From: Arthrobacter bussei
Lineage (GTDB): Bacteria > Actinomycetota > Actinomycetes > Actinomycetales > Micrococcaceae
Assembly: GCF_009377195.2 (NCBI RefSeq)
Contig: NZ_VJXX01000005.1
Span: 124,001-188,000, forward strand
Direction: 5' to 3'
Length of the DNA stretch: 64,000 bases
In this document: positions 51,382-61,061 of the stretch, in pieces
Position numbering within the stretch: position 1 is the first letter of the stretch
Layout: every line of letters begins with the position of its first letter
Made by a program: the position numbers and the translations under genes
The notes under the pieces: generated by a model
Databases searched by the model: none
Seen by the model: the letters and a program-made list of their open reading frames with translations, nothing else
What the model was told of the DNA's origin: nothing

Positions 51382-52416
51382 CTACAGGGCGGGCAGGTCC
51401 CCGACCGCCGGCAGGCCGTCCAGCGTCCTGCCGAGCACCGAGCTCGCGACCCAGAGCGAGCGCTCGGCGTCGCCGGTCCGCCCGTGACCGAGGTAGGAGA
51501 GCGCGTTCCTGACCTCCCGCACCACGGTCCAGCCGCGCGCCAGCTCCCCGTCGAGGCCCGCTGCCGCGGCGAGGGCGGAACAGTGTGACCGGAGGTGGCC
51601 GGCCGGATCCGTCCCGTCGAGCTCGCCGAGCCTGTTCCACAGCATGGGCGCGACGGCGTACTCCGCATCACCGAGGACGGGTTTGGGGTCGATCGCGGCG
51701 AAGTCGCGCAGCTGCCCCGGTGTCGACGGCAGGAGATTCTCGTAGTGCAGGTCGGTGTGCACCAGCACGTCCCGCTCGGACCGCCGGCCGAGCACCCCCC
51801 GCGACTGGCACACCTCGAGGGCGGACTCCATGAGCCACCGCGGGAAGGGTTCGCCGAGTTCGTCCCAGCGTGCCGGCAGGGTGTCCGTCCACTGCTCGGC
51901 CTCGGAGGCCAGGTGCGGGAAGGATGCCCAGAGCGGGCTGTCGCCGGGCGTGATGGACAGCAGACGGACCACATCCGCCCAGGGCCCCGGGGTGTCGTCG
52001 AGGGGTACGTCACGCAGCGACCGGTCGCCGTCGAGCCGGTCGAGCAGCAGGGCGAAGTCAGGGCGTGAGGCCGCGAGCAGGGTCACTGCACCGTGCCCGT
52101 CCCACAGCTCCAGTGCGTCCGGCTCGGGCCGGGCCTCCTCGTGCGGGATCGTGATCTTGAGGACCGCCGCCGCGGGGCCGGTCGTCCTCCGGCGGGTCAC
52201 CGGCAGGACGACGGCGCACTGTCCGGCCCACGCCGGCTGACCCGGCTGCAGGTCGAGCTCCAGGTCCCAGGCGGCGAGCCGATCCATCAGGATGGTGCTC
52301 CACTCCCGCGTCCACCGTGCACCACCCTCGATGGTGCGGGCACTGGCCGCGAGGCGCGGAGGCAGCTCCGGCGGCCCGGCGACGGACTGTCGAGGCGGAT
52401 GGCCGTGCTCAGCCAT
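51382..52416 (-). CDS. aminoglycoside/hydroxyurea phosphotransferase-like kinase (APH(6) type)
   Basis: A 344-aa protein-kinase-like phosphotransferase resembling streptomycin 6-kinase/hydroxyurea phosphotransferase. The catalytic loop is VLVHTDLHYENLLPS (HxDxxxxN) and the Mg motif is AAIDPKPVLGDAEYAVAPML. It may phosphorylate a small molecule; antibiotic resistance is not implied, since many chromosomal members are uncharacterised. The ATG at 52416 overlaps the stop of the DUF4439 gene by 8 nt, so the two are coupled. An open frame 38 codons upstream is Pro/Ala-rich and not part of the family. Confidence 0.85.
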   Translation of the reverse strand: MAEHGHPPRQSVAGPPELPPRLAASARTIEGGARWTREWSTILMDRLAAWDLELDLQPGQPAWAGQCAVVLPVTRRRTTGPAAAVLKITIPHEEARPEPDALELWDGHGAVTLLAASRPDFALLLDRLDGDRSLRDVPLDDTPGPWADVVRLLSITPGDSPLWASFPHLASEAEQWTDTLPARWDELGEPFPRWLMESALEVCQSRGVLGRRSERDVLVHTDLHYENLLPSTPGQLRDFAAIDPKPVLGDAEYAVAPMLWNRLGELDGTDPAGHLRSHCSALAAAAGLDGELARGWTVVREVRNALSYLGHGRTGDAERSLWVASSVLGRTLDGLPAVGDLPAL

Positions 52417-53767
52417 CACCGGGCTCCGATGGGCCGGAAGATGGCCCGTCCGCGGGGCGGCCGGCGGCAGGGACGCCGCCGGAGGGTGCGGTGCTGCCGG
52501 GCGCGGCGCCGTCGGCGGGATCCGCGGCACCCTCCAGGCCGGGGAGCGCCGTCAGCGGCGTTCCGGCGTCGAGGCTGCGCTGCACGGCCGCGTTGTAGGA
52601 GGTGACGGCCCAGGCGCGCGCATCGGGTCCGACGGTGGCGAGGAGGTCGACGTAGAAGACGGCATGGTCCTGCTCGAGCTCCCTCACGGCTCCCGCCGGA
52701 TCTGTGCGGAACGCCGTGCTCAGCGCGTGACCCGCAGGCGCGGGATCGCTCGGCGCGCACAGCAGGGCCAGGCGCTCGGCTGCTGCGTCTGCCGCAGCCC
52801 GGTGGACACCCGACCGCGCAAGGGCGTCGCCCGGTTCCGGGAGCAGGGCGGCCGCGACATCGTACCCGTAGGCGGCGCGCTCCTCGGCGGCCTTGGCCTC
52901 CCGCAGGGCCTCGCGATCCGCGTCCGGGCCCAGGGGAGTGTCCGTGCAATCGACGTCGGGGTCCACCGTGCCCGCTCCACCGGAGGGCGCCTCCGACGGA
53001 CCGGGATCGGCTCCCGGTGCCCCCGTCGGCGGGGTCGCGGCGGGCGGGTCGGAGTGCCCGGAAGGAGGGGATGACGGGGCGTCCGGTCCGCCGGGCAGCC
53101 CGGAGAAGATACCGGTCCCGGCGGCCAGATCGGTCGCGGGGACGGCATCGGCCGGAGGGAGACCGGGGTCGGCGTCGAGGAGCACGGACAGCAGCACGGC
53201 GTTCCGCCACTGGTTCGCTCCGGCTGCGGCGAGCACGCGGCCCGGACCCGGCTCGGCCTGCGCCGCATCGCGGAGGCTGCGGAGCGCACTTTCCCGGAGC
53301 CCGGCGAGGACCGCACGGCCGTCGGCCGTCACCACCGGGCCGGGCGTCGAGGACCGTCCCTGGGACGGCAGGATGGGTCCCGATCCCTCGGGGTCCCGCG
53401 TCGGCGGTACGGGAGAGCGCGGCAGGGCGACGGCGTCCGCCTGCACCTCGAGGTCCTCGGCGATGGCCACGAGGACGTCCGCAGCGACCGGATCGAGGGC
53501 CGCGGCGGACCGCGCGTCCGCCGCCAGCGCGGTGAAGCCCGCCTCGGCGTCGAGCTGTGCCTGTTCGGTGGGGGAGTAGGACGGCGCGTGGGGTTCGGGC
53601 TGCCTTACGCCCAGGCCGAGGCCGACGACGAGGAGCACGACGACGAACAGGCCGACCAGCCGGACGGCCCAGCCGGCGGCCCGGCGCAGGCCGGAGGTCT
53701 TGCGCCCTCCGCGCGCCCGATCGCCGCCCTTCCGCCCCCGTACAGTCACAGTCCCCGATGATGCCAC
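52409..53767 (-). CDS. DUF4439 domain-containing membrane-anchored protein
   Basis: A 452-aa protein with a basic N-terminus, one transmembrane helix (about residues 34-55, VRLVGLFVVVLLVVGLGLGV), a helical extracytoplasmic region, a Pro/Ser/Gly-rich linker (about 225-270) and a ferritin-like DUF4439 domain (about 285-410) with AAEERAAYGYDVAAALLPEP and ELEQDHAVFYVDLLATVGPD. No function is known. It is divergent from rimP, its usual place in related actinobacteria. The last ~50 residues are low-complexity. Confidence 0.82.
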   Translation of the reverse strand: MASSGTVTVRGRKGGDRARGGRKTSGLRRAAGWAVRLVGLFVVVLLVVGLGLGVRQPEPHAPSYSPTEQAQLDAEAGFTALAADARSAAALDPVAADVLVAIAEDLEVQADAVALPRSPVPPTRDPEGSGPILPSQGRSSTPGPVVTADGRAVLAGLRESALRSLRDAAQAEPGPGRVLAAAGANQWRNAVLLSVLLDADPGLPPADAVPATDLAAGTGIFSGLPGGPDAPSSPPSGHSDPPAATPPTGAPGADPGPSEAPSGGAGTVDPDVDCTDTPLGPDADREALREAKAAEERAAYGYDVAAALLPEPGDALARSGVHRAAADAAAERLALLCAPSDPAPAGHALSTAFRTDPAGAVRELEQDHAVFYVDLLATVGPDARAWAVTSYNAAVQRSLDAGTPLTALPGLEGAADPADGAAPGSTAPSGGVPAAGRPADGPSSGPSEPGDG

Positions 53768-53816
53768 GGAGGGCCGCGTTCCCCCCGGTCACACACCGGG
53801 CGCCACGGAATGTCGG

Positions 53817-53822
53817 TACTCT
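53817..53822 (+). promoter_or_regulatory. -10 box for the rimP-nusA operon
   Basis: TACTCT lies 32 nt before the rimP ATG; the short leader carries GGGAGG. Confidence 0.5.
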
Positions 53823-53854
53823 TGGTGGACAACATCATCGAGTGGGAGGCAGCC

Positions 53855-54484
53855 ATGGCGGTCCGGTCCGGGAACGAAAATCAAGCCTCGACCCGCAAGA
53901 CGGCCGTCGAGGCCGAACTGCAGGCCGAGGCGCAGCGCCTGCGGACCAGGCTGCAGCCCGTGGTGGAGCAGCACAACCTCTATCTGGAGGATGTGGACAT
54001 CAAGGTCGCCGGCTCGCACCGCACGGTGCACGTGGTCGTCGACCTCCCCGAGGAGGCCTCCGGCAGCGTCGGCCTCGATGTGATCTCCGCCATCTCCACC
54101 GATCTCTCCGCCGCCATGGACAGTGACCCGGACGACGACGACCGCCCGTACAGCCTCGAGATCTCTTCGCCCGGTGTCTCGCGGCCCCTGACGGAACCGC
54201 GGCACTGGCGCCGCAACGTCGGGCGCCTGGTGGAGGTCAAGCCGGTCACCGGCGACGTGGTGGTCGGCAGGCTGCAGGAGGTCACCGCCTCCGGTATCCG
54301 GCTCCTCCCGCAACTGCCGGTCAAGAAGGGCATGAAGCCGAAGCAGGGCGACCCCCTCGCGCTCGAGTTCGCCAAGATCCGCAAGGGGACCGTGCAGGTC
54401 GAATTCGCGCATCTCGATGATGAACACACCGACCACACCGATGGGGCCGAACCGGATTCCTCCGGCGCCGAGCACCACGCGTAA
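53855..54484 (+). CDS. rimP: ribosome maturation factor RimP
   Basis: Needed for 30S subunit maturation. The 209-aa protein has [40 protein letters not shown] and the hallmark [20 protein letters not shown], followed by an SH3-like C-terminal domain. ATG 53855 has GGGAGG 8 nt upstream; an ATG at 53810 would fall on the promoter. It heads the rimP-nusA-ylxR-infB operon and is 10 nt from nusA. Confidence 0.95.
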   Translation: MAVRSGNENQASTRKTAVEAELQAEAQRLRTRLQPVVEQHNLYLEDVDIKVAGSHRTVHVVVDLPEEASGSVGLDVISAISTDLSAAMDSDPDDDDRPYSLEISSPGVSRPLTEPRHWRRNVGRLVEVKPVTGDVVVGRLQEVTASGIRLLPQLPVKKGMKPKQGDPLALEFAKIRKGTVQVEFAHLDDEHTDHTDGAEPDSSGAEHHA

Positions 54485-54494
54485 GGAGATCCAC

Positions 54495-55484
54495 ATGGAC
54501 ATCGACATGAGCGCCCTGAGGCTGCTCGAGCGCGAGCGGGAGATCCCGCTCGACAAGCTCATCCCGACGATCGAGCAGGCACTGCTCATCGCCTATCACC
54601 GCTCCCCGGGGGCACAGGAGACCGCACGCGCGGAGCTCGATCGCCGCAACGGTCACGTCACCATCTGGGCGACGGAGAAGAACGACGACGGCGAGAGCGT
54701 CGGCGAATTCGACGACACCCCGAGCGGCTTCGGCCGTATCGCGGCGAGCACGGCACGCCAGATCATCCTGCAGCGACTGCGTGACGCGGAGGACGAGAAC
54801 ATCCTCGGCGAGTTCCGTGGCAAGGAGGGCGAACTCGTCGCCGGCATGATCCAGCAGGGCAACAACCCGCACATGATCCAGGTGAACCTCGGGTCCGTCG
54901 AGGCCGTCCTGCCGCCGCCCGAGCAGGTCCCCGGCGAGAAGTACCTGCACGGCACCCGGCTCCGTGCATTCGTCGTGGATGTCCACCGTGGCATGAAGGG
55001 GCCCTCGATCACGCTGTCGCGGTCCCATCCCGGCCTGGTCCGGAAGCTCTTCGAGCTGGAGGTGCCGGAGATCGCGGACAGGACCGTCGAGATCGTGGCC
55101 CTGGCGCGCGAGGCGGGTCACCGGACGAAGATCGCGGTCAAGGCCAACGTCCCGGGCGTCAATGCGAAGGGTGCATGCATCGGGGAGATGGGGACGCGGG
55201 TCCGTGCAGTCATGAACGAGCTCAACGACGAGAAGATCGACATCGTGGATTACAACGACGACGCCGCGGCCTTCATCGCCAGCTCGCTGTCGCCGTCGCG
55301 CGTCACCTCCGTCACGATCACGGACGAGGCCACGCGCTCCGCCCGCGTCGTCGTGCCGGACTACCAGCTGTCCCTCGCCATCGGCAAGGAGGGCCAGAAC
55401 GCGCGCCTGGCGGCGAAGCTGACCGGGTGGCGGATCGACATCGTGTCCGATGCCGCGCAGCCCGCGCAGGCGGCGAAAGCCTGA
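54495..55484 (+). CDS. nusA: transcription termination/antitermination factor NusA
   Basis: Binds RNA polymerase and modulates pausing, termination and antitermination. The 329-aa protein has the N-terminal RNAP-binding domain ([20 protein letters not shown]), an S1 domain (about 110-180), and KH1/KH2 domains with [20 protein letters not shown] and [20 protein letters not shown]. Like other actinobacterial NusA it lacks the C-terminal acidic repeats of E. coli. AAGGAG precedes the ATG at good spacing. Confidence 0.96.
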   Translation: MDIDMSALRLLEREREIPLDKLIPTIEQALLIAYHRSPGAQETARAELDRRNGHVTIWATEKNDDGESVGEFDDTPSGFGRIAASTARQIILQRLRDAEDENILGEFRGKEGELVAGMIQQGNNPHMIQVNLGSVEAVLPPPEQVPGEKYLHGTRLRAFVVDVHRGMKGPSITLSRSHPGLVRKLFELEVPEIADRTVEIVALAREAGHRTKIAVKANVPGVNAKGACIGEMGTRVRAVMNELNDEKIDIVDYNDDAAAFIASSLSPSRVTSVTITDEATRSARVVVPDYQLSLAIGKEGQNARLAAKLTGWRIDIVSDAAQPAQAAKA

Positions 55485-55520
55485 CCTGTCCGGTCTCCCG
55501 GAACGGTCGGAAGGGGTAGA

Positions 55521-55940
55521 ATGAAAGGGACTGCTGTCGAGTCGCGCCCGGACGACGTCGGTTCACGACGGGGATCCGGGCACCATCCGGCGGATGCCCA
55601 TCCCGTACGCACCTGCGTGGGATGCCGCCGGCGGGACCGCCAGTCACACGTGATGCGGGTCGTTGCACGACCGATGGACGGACAGATCGTCGCCGTCATC
55701 GATGAGCGGCGCCGGCTATCCGGACGGGGTGCTTGGCTGCACCCCGACCCGGCATGCATGGACACGGCCATCAAGCGGAGGGCCTTCAGCAGGGCCTTCC
55801 GCGGGCCGGTGGACACTGCGCAGTTGGCAGTGGACTTCCAGGCATACCTGGGGCGTCTGAACCGAGGCCCCGATTCACCACCGTCCTCCCTGAAAGCGGG
55901 TCAGCACCCTCATGGAAACCCGATGAGAACCCAGCGATGA
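55521..55940 (+). CDS. YlxR family (DUF448) RNA-binding protein
   Basis: A 139-aa protein with the YlxR core VRTCVGCRRRDRQSHVMRVV and RRLSGRGAWLHPDPACMDTA (residues about 29-85), a compact fold proposed to bind RNA or the RnpB RNA. Gene order nusA-ylxR-infB is nearly universal. ATG 55521 has GGAAGGGG 4 nt upstream, but TAGAAT (55517-55522) overlaps that ATG and might be a -10 box, in which case the true start could be further inside. The C-terminal ~40 residues are a polar tail. Confidence 0.9.
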   Translation: MKGTAVESRPDDVGSRRGSGHHPADAHPVRTCVGCRRRDRQSHVMRVVARPMDGQIVAVIDERRRLSGRGAWLHPDPACMDTAIKRRAFSRAFRGPVDTAQLAVDFQAYLGRLNRGPDSPPSSLKAGQHPHGNPMRTQR

Positions 55941-56064
55941 GTGCGCAACGATGACCAATCCGTTGCGCTCTGCATTCGATCTGCCAGCCGCCCTCGCGAC
56001 TGGGATCAGCAGTAGGAAATAGACGGTTCGTGCCTGACTCGGTGCGGACCGAGACAGGAGAAAT

Positions 56065-58983
56065 GTGGCCAAGGTCCGCGTACACGAGCTCGCGAAAGAG
56101 CTCGGTATAACCTCGAAAGACGCAGTCGCAAAACTGCAGGAACTGGGCGAATTCGTCCGTTCAGCCTCGTCCACCATCGAGGCCCCCGTCGTGAAGAAGC
56201 TTCGCGGCGCCTTCCCCGATGCCGGTGGCGCCAAGACCGCCCCGGCACCCGCACCCTCACGTCCCTCGGCGCCCACGCCGTCGGGCCCGAAGCCGGGAGC
56301 CGCCCAGGCAGCACCCGAAGCGTCGGCACCCGCAGCCCCAGCACCGGCCGCACCGGTGGCGCCGGCAGCCCCGGTGGCAGCAGCCCCGGCCGCTCCGCAG
56401 GCATCGCCGTTCTCGAACGGTGCCGCGCCCGCTGACGTCCCCACCCCCGCCGCCCAGGAGGCTCCCGCGCCGACCCAGCAGGGTTCGCAGGAGGAGTCGG
56501 GCCGTCCCGGCCCCCGTCCGGCCACGCCGCCGGCGGCGCCGTCCGCAGGGACGACGCGCCCGTCGGGTGCCCGTCCCGGTGGAGCTCCCCGCCCGGGCAA
56601 CAACCCGTTCGCGCCCTCGCAGGGCATGGGTTCGCGCCGCGGCGACACCGACCGTCCCGAGCGCACCTCGCGTCCGGGCAACAACCCGTTCGCGCCCTCG
56701 CAGGGGATGCCGCGACCGGGTCGTCGTGACGATGCGCAGCAGCGCCCCGCCGCCGGTCCCGGTGGACCCCGTCCCGCTGCCGGTGCAGGTGGACCCCGTC
56801 CCGCGGCAGGCGCCGGCGGTCCCCGTCCGGGCGCACCGCGTCCCGGCGCTCCCCGTCCGGGCGGCGCACCCGGATCACGCCCCACCCCGGGCATGATGCC
56901 CAACCGCACCGAGCGTCCCGCTGCCCCCGGCCGCGGAGCACCGGGAGCGGGAGCCGGTCCGCGCCGCGGCCCCGGTGGTGCCCCCAACAGCCCGAGCGGT
57001 GCACCCGCGGGCGGCGGCTTCGGCAAGGGCGGCCGCGGACGCGGCGGCACCGCCGGTGCCTTCGGCAAGGGCGGCGCCGGTCGCGGCAAGCAGCGCAAGT
57101 CGAAGCGTGCGAAGCGGCAGGAACTCGAGCAGATGTCGGCTCCCTCGCTGGGCGGCGTCAGCGTACCCCGTGGGGACGGCAACACCGTCGTCACGATGCG
57201 CCGGGGCTCGTCCATCACGGACTTCGCCGACAAGATCGAGGCGAACCCCGCAGCACTGGTGACCGTGCTCTTCCACCTCGGCGAGATGGCCACGGCCACC
57301 CAGTCGCTGGATGAGGACACCTTCGAGGTCCTGGGAACCGAGCTCGGCTACAAGATCCAGGTCGTGTCCCCCGAGGACGAGGAGCGCGAGCTCCTCAGCA
57401 GCTTCGACATCGACTTCGATGCGGAGCTCGAGGCCGAGGGTGACGAGGACCTGGAGGCCCGTCCGCCGGTCGTCACGGTCATGGGCCACGTCGACCACGG
57501 TAAGACGCGACTGCTCGACGCCGTCCGTAACACCAAGGTCGTCGAGGGCGAGCACGGTGGCATCACCCAGCACATCGGTGCCTACCAGATCCAGCACGTC
57601 CACGAGGACTCCACGCGGGCCATCACCTTCATCGACACTCCCGGTCACGAGGCGTTCACCGCCATGCGTGCCCGTGGTGCGAAGGTCACGGACATCGCCG
57701 TGCTCGTCGTGGCCGCGGACGACGGCGTCATGCCGCAGACCGTGGAGGCGCTGAACCACGCCCAGGCAGCCAACGTGCCGATCGTCGTCGCCGTCAACAA
57801 GATGGACAAGGAGGGCGCGAATCCGGACAAGGTCAAGGGCCAGCTCACCGAGTACGGTCTGGTCCCCGAGGAATACGGTGGCGACACCATGTTCGTCCAC
57901 GTCTCCGCGCTCCAGGGCATGGGCATCGACGAACTGCTCGAGGCAGTCCTGCTCACGGCCGACGCCGCGCTGGACATGCGGGCCAACCCGAACAAGGACG
58001 CCCGCGGCATCGCGATCGAGGCCAACCTCGACCGCGGCCGGGGTGCCGTCGCAACGGTGCTCGTGCAGTCCGGAACGCTGAACGTCGGCGACACGATCGT
58101 CGCCGGTACGGCCCACGGCCGTGTGCGAGCGATGTTCGACGAGAACGGCGACGTCGTCACCAAGGCGGAGCCGTCGCGTCCCGTCCAGGTGCTGGGTCTG
58201 TCCAACGTGCCCCGCGCCGGTGACACGTTCTTCGTCACGGACGACGAGCGCACCGCCCGTCAGATCGCCGAGAAGCGTGAGGCAGCGGACCGCAATGCGG
58301 CCCTCGCCAAGCGCCGCAAGCGCATCAGCCTCGAGGACTTCGACCAGGCCGTCGCCGACGGCAAGGTCGACACCCTCAACCTCATCCTCAAGGGTGACGT
58401 CTCGGGTGCCGTCGAGGCCCTGGAGGACTCGCTGCTCAAGATCGACGTCGGCGAGGGCGTGCAGCTGCGCGTCATCCACCGCGGCGTCGGTGCGATCACG
58501 CAGAACGACGTCAACCTGGCGACGGTCGACAACGCGATCATCATCGGCTTCAACGTCAAGCCGGCCGAGCGCGTCGCCGACCTGGCCGAGCGCGAGGGCG
58601 TCGACATGCGCTTCTACTCGGTCATCTACGCCGCGATCGACGACATTGAGCTCGCCCTCAAGGGCATGCTCAAGCCGGAGTACGAGGAGGTGCAGCTCGG
58701 TACCGCAGAGGTCCGCGAGGTGTTCCGTTCCTCCAAGTTCGGCAACATCGCCGGTTCGATCGTCCGGTCGGGCATCATCCGACGGAACTCGCGGGCCCGT
58801 GTCCTGCGCGATGGCAAGGTCATCGGGGACAACCTCTCCGTGGACTCGCTCAAGCGCTTCAAGGACGATGCCACCGAGGTCCGGACGGACTTCGAGTGCG
58901 GTATCGGCCTGGGGTCGTTCAACGACGTCAAGGAAGGCGACACCATCGAGACCTTCGAGATGCGGGAGAAGCCCCGCGTCTAG
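56065..58983 (+). CDS. infB: translation initiation factor IF-2
   Basis: GTPase that places initiator tRNA on the 30S subunit. The 972-aa protein begins [20 protein letters not shown] (IF2 N-domain), then a ~310-residue disordered Pro/Ala/Gly/Arg region with repeats, then the G domain from about residue 470: G1 [15 protein letters not shown]2 [12 protein letters not shown]3 DTPGHEAF, G4 NKMD. C-terminal domains include [20 protein letters not shown] and [23 protein letters not shown] start with CAGGAG upstream. Long N-terminal regions are common in actinobacterial IF-2. Confidence 0.97.
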   Translation: MAKVRVHELAKELGITSKDAVAKLQELGEFVRSASSTIEAPVVKKLRGAFPDAGGAKTAPAPAPSRPSAPTPSGPKPGAAQAAPEASAPAAPAPAAPVAPAAPVAAAPAAPQASPFSNGAAPADVPTPAAQEAPAPTQQGSQEESGRPGPRPATPPAAPSAGTTRPSGARPGGAPRPGNNPFAPSQGMGSRRGDTDRPERTSRPGNNPFAPSQGMPRPGRRDDAQQRPAAGPGGPRPAAGAGGPRPAAGAGGPRPGAPRPGAPRPGGAPGSRPTPGMMPNRTERPAAPGRGAPGAGAGPRRGPGGAPNSPSGAPAGGGFGKGGRGRGGTAGAFGKGGAGRGKQRKSKRAKRQELEQMSAPSLGGVSVPRGDGNTVVTMRRGSSITDFADKIEANPAALVTVLFHLGEMATATQSLDEDTFEVLGTELGYKIQVVSPEDEERELLSSFDIDFDAELEAEGDEDLEARPPVVTVMGHVDHGKTRLLDAVRNTKVVEGEHGGITQHIGAYQIQHVHEDSTRAITFIDTPGHEAFTAMRARGAKVTDIAVLVVAADDGVMPQTVEALNHAQAANVPIVVAVNKMDKEGANPDKVKGQLTEYGLVPEEYGGDTMFVHVSALQGMGIDELLEAVLLTADAALDMRANPNKDARGIAIEANLDRGRGAVATVLVQSGTLNVGDTIVAGTAHGRVRAMFDENGDVVTKAEPSRPVQVLGLSNVPRAGDTFFVTDDERTARQIAEKREAADRNAALAKRRKRISLEDFDQAVADGKVDTLNLILKGDVSGAVEALEDSLLKIDVGEGVQLRVIHRGVGAITQNDVNLATVDNAIIIGFNVKPAERVADLAEREGVDMRFYSVIYAAIDDIELALKGMLKPEYEEVQLGTAEVREVFRSSKFGNIAGSIVRSGIIRRNSRARVLRDGKVIGDNLSVDSLKRFKDDATEVRTDFECGIGLGSFNDVKEGDTIETFEMREKPRV
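56593..56705 (+). repeat. 32-bp direct repeat within infB
   Basis: Two perfect 32-bp copies (56593-56624 and 56674-56705), offset 81 bp, encode [12 protein letters not shown] twice in the disordered region. The following 100 bp hold shorter GGPRPAAGA and PRPGA iterations. Confidence 0.9.
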
Positions 58984-58995
58984 GCCGTAGGTCAG

Positions 58996-59027
58996 CACAG
59001 GCGCTCCGGTCCTCCGGGGCGCCTGTG
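58996..59027 (+). terminator. hairpin terminator after infB
   Basis: CACAGGCGCTCCGG (58996-59009) pairs with CCGGGGCGCCTGTG (59014-59027) through 14 bp (one T-G) around TCCT. It lies in the infB-rbfA gap, so rbfA may depend on readthrough or its own promoter. Confidence 0.7.
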
Positions 59028-59095
59028 CCTGTCGCACCACCGGGACCCGCAGGTCGGGTCCCCCCACCAGACCAGCTTCAGTAGGAGTATCAGCA

Positions 59096-59533
59096 ATGGC
59101 AGATCCGGCCCGCGCCGCGCGGCTCGCGCAGCGCATCAAAGTCATCGTCGCCGAGGCGCTCCGGCGTCGCGTGAAGGACCCCCGGCTGGAAGCCGTGACC
59201 ATCACCGACGCGCGCGTCACCAACGACCTCCAGCACGCCACGCTGTACTACACGGTGCTGGGCGACCCGGAGGAGCAGCAGGCCACGCGCATGGCGCTCG
59301 AATCCGCCCGGGGGGTCCTTCGCTCGGAGGTCGGCAAGAACATCACCGCCCGGCTGACGCCCACGCTGGAGTTCGTCCCCGACGAGGTGCCGGTCAACGC
59401 CAGCCACCTCGAGGAACTGCTGCAGAAGGCACGCGAGCGTGACGCGGAGGTCGCCGCCATCGCCCAGGGCGCGGACTTCGCCGGGGACGCGGACCCGTAC
59501 CGCACCTCGGAGGACGACGAGGCGGCCCACTAG
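59096..59533 (+). CDS. rbfA: ribosome-binding factor A
   Basis: Late 30S assembly and cold-adaptation factor. The 145-aa KH-like protein shows [50 protein letters not shown] and [25 protein letters not shown] lies about 9 nt before ATG 59096. It follows infB as usual, but in this genome an aminotransferase gene is inserted, in reverse orientation, between rbfA and truB. The C-terminal ~25 residues are acidic. Confidence 0.95.
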   Translation: MADPARAARLAQRIKVIVAEALRRRVKDPRLEAVTITDARVTNDLQHATLYYTVLGDPEEQQATRMALESARGVLRSEVGKNITARLTPTLEFVPDEVPVNASHLEELLQKARERDAEVAAIAQGADFAGDADPYRTSEDDEAAH

Positions 59534-59540
59534 GATCCTC

Positions 59541-59603
59541 ATCCCGTCCGTTCCACGGATGGGATGCACTGCGACGGCAGCCGATCTCCTGGTCGGCTGC
59601 CGT
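59541..59603 (+). terminator. tandem hairpins after rbfA
   Basis: Two adjacent stems: ATCCCGTCCGT/ACGGATGGGAT (59541-59565, 10 of 11 bp paired) and ACGGCAGCCGA/TCGGCTGCCGT (59574-59603, 11 bp). The second is followed by TTCG, not a T-run. Probable terminator of the infB/rbfA transcript. Confidence 0.6.
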
Positions 59604-59712
59604 TCGCGTACCCGGGGCATCGGAGCTCGTCCGGAACCGCCTCGGAGGTCGCCGGGAGGAGCCGGGGGAGCGTCGGCTCCCCGGCCCGAAGAGGGCTGAC
59701 CCTGCGGGCAGT

Positions 59713-59741
59713 CCGCGTCGGCCGGATCAGGGCCGACGCGG
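59713..59741 (-). terminator. hairpin over the aminotransferase stop codon
   Basis: CCGCGTCGGCC (59713-59723) and GGCCGACGCGG (59731-59741) form an 11-bp stem whose loop contains the minus-strand TGA of the aminotransferase. Confidence 0.5.
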
Positions 59742-60908
59742 CGGCGCGGGTAGCCTGGACAGGCCCTCGACGAGATCCGCGGTCCGTCCGCAGAGGGCGA
59801 TCCGCACCCACCCCTCACCCATCGAGCCGAAGGCCGTACCCGGCGCGAGGGCCACTCCGTGCCCAGCGAGGAAGGACCGTGTCCAGCCGCGGACATCCCC
59901 GCCCGTCGCGTGGCGGAGGTCCGCCCACAGGTAGAAGGCGCCCCGGGCGTCGAGGTAGTCGATGCCCAGCCGGTCCAGCACGGCGGTCGCCTCGTCGCGA
60001 TTGGCCCTGTAGTGGTCGAGGGCGGTCCTGACGTAGTCCTGCGGACCCGTGAGCGCGGCGAGTCCGGCGTACTGGGAGGCGGCCGAGACGCAGGAGACCG
60101 TGGCCTCCATGACGTTGCTGAGGACGGCCTCCATCCCGGGCGGGACCACGAGGGCGCCGATGCGCAGCCCGGTGAGTCCGTAGGTCTTCGAAAGGGTGAG
60201 GGAGGTGATGACCCTGGCCTCCGTGGCCTCGGCGACGGCCTCGGGGCCCCCTGCGTCGAACCGTGCGGGGCTGACGTGCGGCACGTCGTAGGTGAAGGCC
60301 TCGTAGCATTCGTCGGAGATGATCCAGAGATCGTTCCGATGCGCGAACTGCACGAGCGCGCGCGTCAGGTCGTGGCTGAACACCGAGCCCAGCGGGTTCG
60401 ACGGGGAGTTGAGCATGAGCACGCGTGTCCTCGGGGTGACGAGGCCCTGCAGATCCTCGATGCGCGGCTGGAAGCCGTGGTCGGGGACCAGGGGATAGGG
60501 CACCGGCCGGCCGCCCAGGAGTCCGACCGTCATCGTGAAGGTCGGGTACCCGGGATCGGGGACGAGGACCTCGTCCCCTTCGCCGATGAGGGTGCTGAGC
60601 GCCAGATGGAGGCCCTGCTGCGCTCCGGCGACGACGAAGATGCGTGACGGGTCTTCGTCGACGCCCGCGAGGCTCGCGAACCTGGACGCGAAGGCCGCAC
60701 GGACCGGGCCGATGCCCGCGTTGGGGGTGTAGTTGGTGTCGTCCCGGTCGAGGGCGGCCATACCGGCCTCCAGGACGTGGCGGGCGACAGGGAAGGCCGG
60801 TTCGCCGATGCTCAGGACGATCGAGTCCGGGACCGCCCAGGCCGCCTGCGTGATCTCGCGGATCTGGTTGACCGGGACATTCGCCACGCGGGCGGGAGCG
60901 GAGGGCAT
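59727..60908 (-). CDS. pyridoxal-phosphate aminotransferase, class I/II
   Basis: A 393-aa fold-type I aminotransferase. The PLP lysine is K241 in SLTLSKTYGLTGLRIGALVV; cofactor and substrate residues are seen in GAQQGLHLALSTLIGEGDEV, DPGYPTFTMTVGLLGG, LNSPSNPLGSVF and ISDECYEAFTYD. It likely transfers amino groups between an amino acid and a 2-oxo acid; specificity (aspartate, alanine, aromatic) is not readable. ATG 60908 lies 7 nt after a TACCCT -10 box (leaderless). A longer frame 58 codons upstream would cross into the truB promoter region. It is divergent from truB. Confidence 0.9.
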   Translation of the reverse strand: MPSAPARVANVPVNQIREITQAAWAVPDSIVLSIGEPAFPVARHVLEAGMAALDRDDTNYTPNAGIGPVRAAFASRFASLAGVDEDPSRIFVVAGAQQGLHLALSTLIGEGDEVLVPDPGYPTFTMTVGLLGGRPVPYPLVPDHGFQPRIEDLQGLVTPRTRVLMLNSPSNPLGSVFSHDLTRALVQFAHRNDLWIISDECYEAFTYDVPHVSPARFDAGGPEAVAEATEARVITSLTLSKTYGLTGLRIGALVVPPGMEAVLSNVMEATVSCVSAASQYAGLAALTGPQDYVRTALDHYRANRDEATAVLDRLGIDYLDARGAFYLWADLRHATGGDVRGWTRSFLAGHGVALAPGTAFGSMGEGWVRIALCGRTADLVEGLSRLPAPPRRP

Positions 60909-60915
60909 AGGCAGT

Positions 60916-60921
60916 AGGGTA
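60916..60921 (-). promoter_or_regulatory. -10 box of the leaderless aminotransferase promoter
   Basis: Minus-strand TACCCT ends 7 nt before the ATG at 60908. Confidence 0.5.
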
Positions 60922-61048
60922 TCGCGGGCCGGCCGGCGGCGGGCACCCCCGCCGTCGTGCTGGGCACCCCGAAGACGCGACGGGCTGCCGGAGTCCCGGT
61001 GAGCGTCCCGGGTCGGCGACGGCAGCAGGGACCGCACTGCCGCGCCCA

Positions 61049-61054
61049 TATACT
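61049..61054 (+). promoter_or_regulatory. -10 box of the leaderless truB promoter
   Basis: TATACT, a 5-of-6 match to TATAAT, ends 7 nt before the GTG at 61062. Confidence 0.6.
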
Positions 61055-61061
61055 GGGAGGC

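Noticed and set aside
51382-52416. Aminoglycoside resistance gene
   Set aside because: The kinase motifs are present, but its coupling to DUF4439 and its chromosomal setting suggest an ordinary uncharacterised kinase; resistance cannot be claimed.
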